Origin: SZAS-7 sp964514655
GTDB lineage: Bacteria > Chlamydiota > Chlamydiia > Chlamydiales > FEN-1388
Assembly (NCBI GenBank): GCA_964514655.1
Contig: CAZEQY010000053.1
Location: 1-7,340 of the forward strand
Direction of reading: 5' to 3'
DNA length: 7,340 bases
Each line of letters begins with the position of its first letter. Position 1 is the first letter of the stretch. Shown piece after piece: positions 7,301 to 7,340 of the stretch. Below the pieces are notes generated by a model that made no database searches, was not told the DNA's origin, and saw only the letters and a list, made by a program, of their open reading frames with translations. Made by a program: the position numbers and the translations under genes.

Positions 7301-7340
7301 CGTGGCCGTCCGGCTCTTCAAAGCGGCGCTCCGCAAATGC
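1329..7340 (-). CDS. Giant phage polyvalent protein: SF2 helicase, DNA methyltransferase, zincin, virion-associated C-terminus (5' partial)
   Basis: One frame runs from the window edge (codon 7340-7338) to TAG at 1331-1329, at least 2003 codons counting the N gap. The true start lies outside the window: the GTG at 7232 cannot be the start because the helicase P-loop GTGTGKT lies upstream of it in frame (7283-7263). Numbering from the first visible residue, the domains are a Snf2-like helicase (about 1-545), an N6-adenine-type methyltransferase (about 626-796), undetermined sequence (820-853), a zincin (about 900-1031) and a long mostly helical C-terminal region (to 2003). This layout matches the phage and conjugative-element 'polyvalent proteins', which combine DNA-handling, modification and peptidase domains with a virion-associated part. 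They are thought to be injected with the DNA and to protect it, as P1 DarB does against restriction. It is the first gene of the visible run, followed by the lysis cassette. Both sides of the gap are in one frame, but the gap length is uncertain, so the gene could be longer. The domain calls are strong; the role in the virion is inferred. Confidence 0.9.
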   Translation of the reverse strand, partial: AFAERRFEEPDGHGVLFTNGTGTGKTFTGGGIIKRAVDAGKDNVLVVAPTQGILDHWVEAAEKLGVKLKVLDDTVSNGKKGPVATTYANFQQNKTLADRDWDYVVADESHTLMSDQNGSTTQALTALRALTNHPTGYRDRARMQLRQYADPLDEMVERRRTLEKMKMPVGDLPAKIEAAYADLEARMKPVVEKIKAQARSKVAFLSATPFAYDKNVDYAEGYLFNYGPEDTRGGYNAGSPKDKFFMQHFGYRMKYNKLTKPEAAVQNDVMERQFHEWLRQQKVLSGRVLTVDKDYDRKFMLVDDGVGKKIDQALKWLDDVRETDKHASELGTAIRRRFDYLARMRLLEAIKATHAVPVIKKHMAMGRKVVVFHDFNEGGGFNPFEYSPDMGRGMHTETGAPLREADVRAAYDRFVQANPYVEQLGADMARMRSPLETLQRAFPDALVYNGTVSKKTRAEAKAKFNVDGGRHNLIVVQSAAGQAGISLHDTTGKHQRVLINLGMPGRPVAAIQIEGRTYRIGQASDAIFRYMNTGTNWERHTFASRLAERAGTAENLALGDRARTLRQSFIDAFNESAPYPPSKEDGRGGKETDRALYQSTSEFQRAKSFYYAQGKKKSGRMGREGTDYYATPEPIGYKMVEWANIRPGDKVLEPSAGHGAIARSFPDTSERTLVEPSAELASRAILASPGADVKQHRFEDLHIVNKYDAIVMNPPFGAGGSTAVAHIAKAATHLRDGGRIVALIPEGPAADKKFDAFMESDAAKGLYQVGNVRLPPSTFERAGTKINTRVVILERQNTEAGRDRLQPQQDRDFSSAENIXXXXXXXXXXXXXXXXXXXXXXXXXXXXXXXXXXKFDAARAEFEPALRKRLDQVGLEDVRLDLPDRINATSGGVTGETEGIQVGKVIALAMDNTPEGLRNALNHEGIHQLRRLNVIPENAWKILEKRAKAWREKYEVDSRYGDLPESRLDEEGIAHAFPDFLDGKLGPEGNVVKRAFFRVQRFFEAVRNALHGLGFKTAEDVFRQIDKGEFRRTSDEPASGELSLARKKTEEPTEEERKTSFMGKVDRASVKVGMAITKGIGDAIDRVMPNTAKGALDDLREWSKPAVDAVKMATVPMAAGTPETRAAAKDFANGMREARVIGGRQDDYLNKKFTPEQRQRMWDAADEESVALQEGRSTEGIGLSRLSPEERKAVEAFQAESNATLQAARDVGMFKGEGLPSYVPRMVVAVGADGKAARLGYGGDGVHGLDAIGRNLKTTTSSLKQRKYLTREQTEEAARALDPNAVVVRDIRTLPLAMARLREAIAGRKLINTIREMGNAAGEQTISEGSEPEAGNGHTWFTLDHPAFKTYRPKFFTNEETGKIEVLHDANGNALFEKVPIYVRGDFEGPLRAVLTKPSNAIVKTLMNLKGKTMSVIMYSPMMHNAVIWGKALPAAPLKLITPWYRGADGSLRPGLQLYGEGRIAKNDPVTMKEALRNGLDPIGKRYGIYDATGIVEDPTLKPGRSWTAQVLAYVPGLFDKAKGEAVKRYIDKAGDVWHNKFLWDLVGDLQMGLYTTMRDKAIEAGHDPQTAGRMAAHFANRYAGALPIESMSQGARTIANFLMFSRSFTLTNLGAFKDVVAGLPRDVQAQILRDRGIEALNQIQGTARRKAATMLAMDVVLSHVGTFLAAYAIAWAAGAAFQPPSENEPGKEDRFLIGYQKDGTAIYGRLPTGKVGEDLQDWVGSPVDVAHRKLSPFGHLVNGLWSNDKGFGQKIYDPYDTSAQGYAKNMARVAEFAMESVLPISPFKALSSLGSDKGETQTKIEQILLPMIGITVSKGAPGGPAMGQLYASRDEHGFQVGEKMPEIKEKIAAGDIHGATKMMTELGMSRSYQRFIIKTSKNPRARMSKSQMREFMGYAKPDERERMRGFIDADRARRAQPDEEDNSAPADQHSELTPQDFKAAVKSGTVQQFASAGGTWTREQAARAAQSAGMPGTAAILRSVSGPIVGSYQNSDGEPAFG
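2283..3695 (-). other. Domain: conserved virion-associated C-terminal region (LPD38-like) with a hydrophobic segment
   Basis: This stretch runs from GLPSYVPRMVV to about AAGAAFQPPSENEPG and includes VVRDIRTLPLAMARL, MYSPMMHNAVIWGKALPA, AGDVWHNKFLWD, AHFANRYAGALPIESMS and MFSRSFTLTNLGAFKD. Blocks of this kind are the hallmark of the large C-terminal domain that accompanies polyvalent proteins of tailed phages; I assign LPD38 from memory of the family, without a search. Positions 2384-2295 encode a hydrophobic segment rich in Ala, Leu, Val and Trp that could insert in a membrane during DNA ejection. The region is probably the part that packages the protein in the capsid. Confidence 0.6.
4248..4643 (-). 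other. Domain: zincin metallopeptidase-like domain (HEGIH)
   Basis: The core NHEGIHQL (4577-4554) supplies the HExxH motif with His923, Glu924 and His927 (visible numbering). A downstream helix RLDEEGIAHAF gives Glu970/Glu971, placed like the third zinc ligand of gluzincin-type enzymes. The strand IALAMD before the HExxH helix, and the later block FFEAVRNALHGLGFKTAEDVFRQI, are the usual surroundings of this domain in polyvalent proteins. All catalytic residues appear intact, so it may be active. It could process the polyvalent protein itself or cut host proteins after injection; neither can be decided from the sequence. Confidence 0.8.
4782..4881. other. Assembly gap: exactly 100 Ns inside the polyvalent gene
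   Basis: One hundred undetermined bases lie between the methyltransferase and zincin domains. A run of exactly 100 is the usual placeholder for a scaffold gap of unknown length, so the real distance may differ. The reading frame is the same on both sides at this spacing, and both flanks encode typical polyvalent-protein domains, which supports a correct join but does not prove it. Confidence 0.97.
4953..5465 (-). other. Domain: N6-adenine-type DNA methyltransferase
   Basis: The S-adenosylmethionine-binding motif I is VLEPSAGHGAIA (visible residues 651-662), followed by an acidic VEPS (674-677) at the motif II position. Catalytic motif IV is NPPFG (713-717) in YDAIVMNPPFG. The block ends with GGRIVALIPEG and FERAGTKINTRVVIL. 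(N/D)PP(F/Y) is the signature of amino-methyltransferases that modify adenine N6 (or cytosine N4). No target-recognition domain is evident in the visible part; one could be in the gap or replaced by the helicase. The likely role is methylation of phage DNA to evade host restriction. The family is clear; the target site is unknown. Confidence 0.85.
5706..7340 (-). other. Domain: superfamily 2, Snf2-like helicase/translocase core
   Basis: Numbering is from the first visible residue. Motif I is GTGTGKT (20-26). A motif Ia-like NVLVVAPTQG follows (43-52). Motif II is DESH (107-110) within VVADESHTLM. Motif III is SAT (206-208) in FLSATPF. A C-terminal RecA lobe begins near VVVFHDFN (369-376). Motif V is GQAGISLHD (481-489), and motif VI is EGRTYRIGQ (514-522); the RIGQ ending is typical of Snf2-type enzymes. 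All ATPase residues expected for activity are present. Such cores translocate on double-stranded DNA. In this setting it could remodel incoming DNA, aid its entry, or feed it to the adjoining methyltransferase. The extreme N-terminus is cut by the window edge. Confidence 0.88.

Overview
The window looks like part of a tailed-phage (or prophage) genome from a Gram-negative, GC-rich host. Composition is roughly 60% GC by eye. All credible genes lie on the minus strand, so transcription runs from position 7340 down towards position 1. An outer-membrane-type lipoprotein, probably an o-spanin, at the low-coordinate end argues for a diderm host. The protein style resembles phages of GC-rich proteobacteria, but the exact host cannot be fixed from the sequence.

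Positions 7340-1329 hold one very large open frame with at least 2003 codons visible, open at the window edge. It encodes a phage 'polyvalent' protein. In order it has a superfamily 2 (Snf2-like) helicase core, an N6-adenine-type DNA methyltransferase with an NPPFG motif, a 100-N assembly gap (4782-4881), a zincin metallopeptidase-like domain with HEGIH, and a C-terminal part of about 1000 residues. That C-terminal part resembles the large virion-associated regions of such proteins and includes one strongly hydrophobic stretch. The likely picture is a virion-packaged protein delivered with the DNA that protects or processes the incoming genome.

Positions 1277-1 hold a compact lysis cassette downstream on the same strand. 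It contains an M15A peptidase endolysin (GTG start, 51 nt after the giant gene) and a two-TM holin-like protein that overlaps the endolysin by the 4-nt ATGA. Next comes a small 88-residue protein starting directly after the holin stop. Last is a lipoprotein with a clear lipobox, nested out of frame over the end of the small gene and running off the window edge. Together these would open the inner membrane, cut the peptidoglycan and disrupt the outer membrane.

There are no RNA genes, CRISPR arrays, insertion sequences or convincing terminators, and no gene-free stretch over 300 bases apart from the N gap inside the giant gene. The most interesting points are the domain architecture and unresolved gap of the polyvalent protein, its possible self-processing by the zincin, the nested lipoprotein gene, and a 14-residue repeat in the holin.
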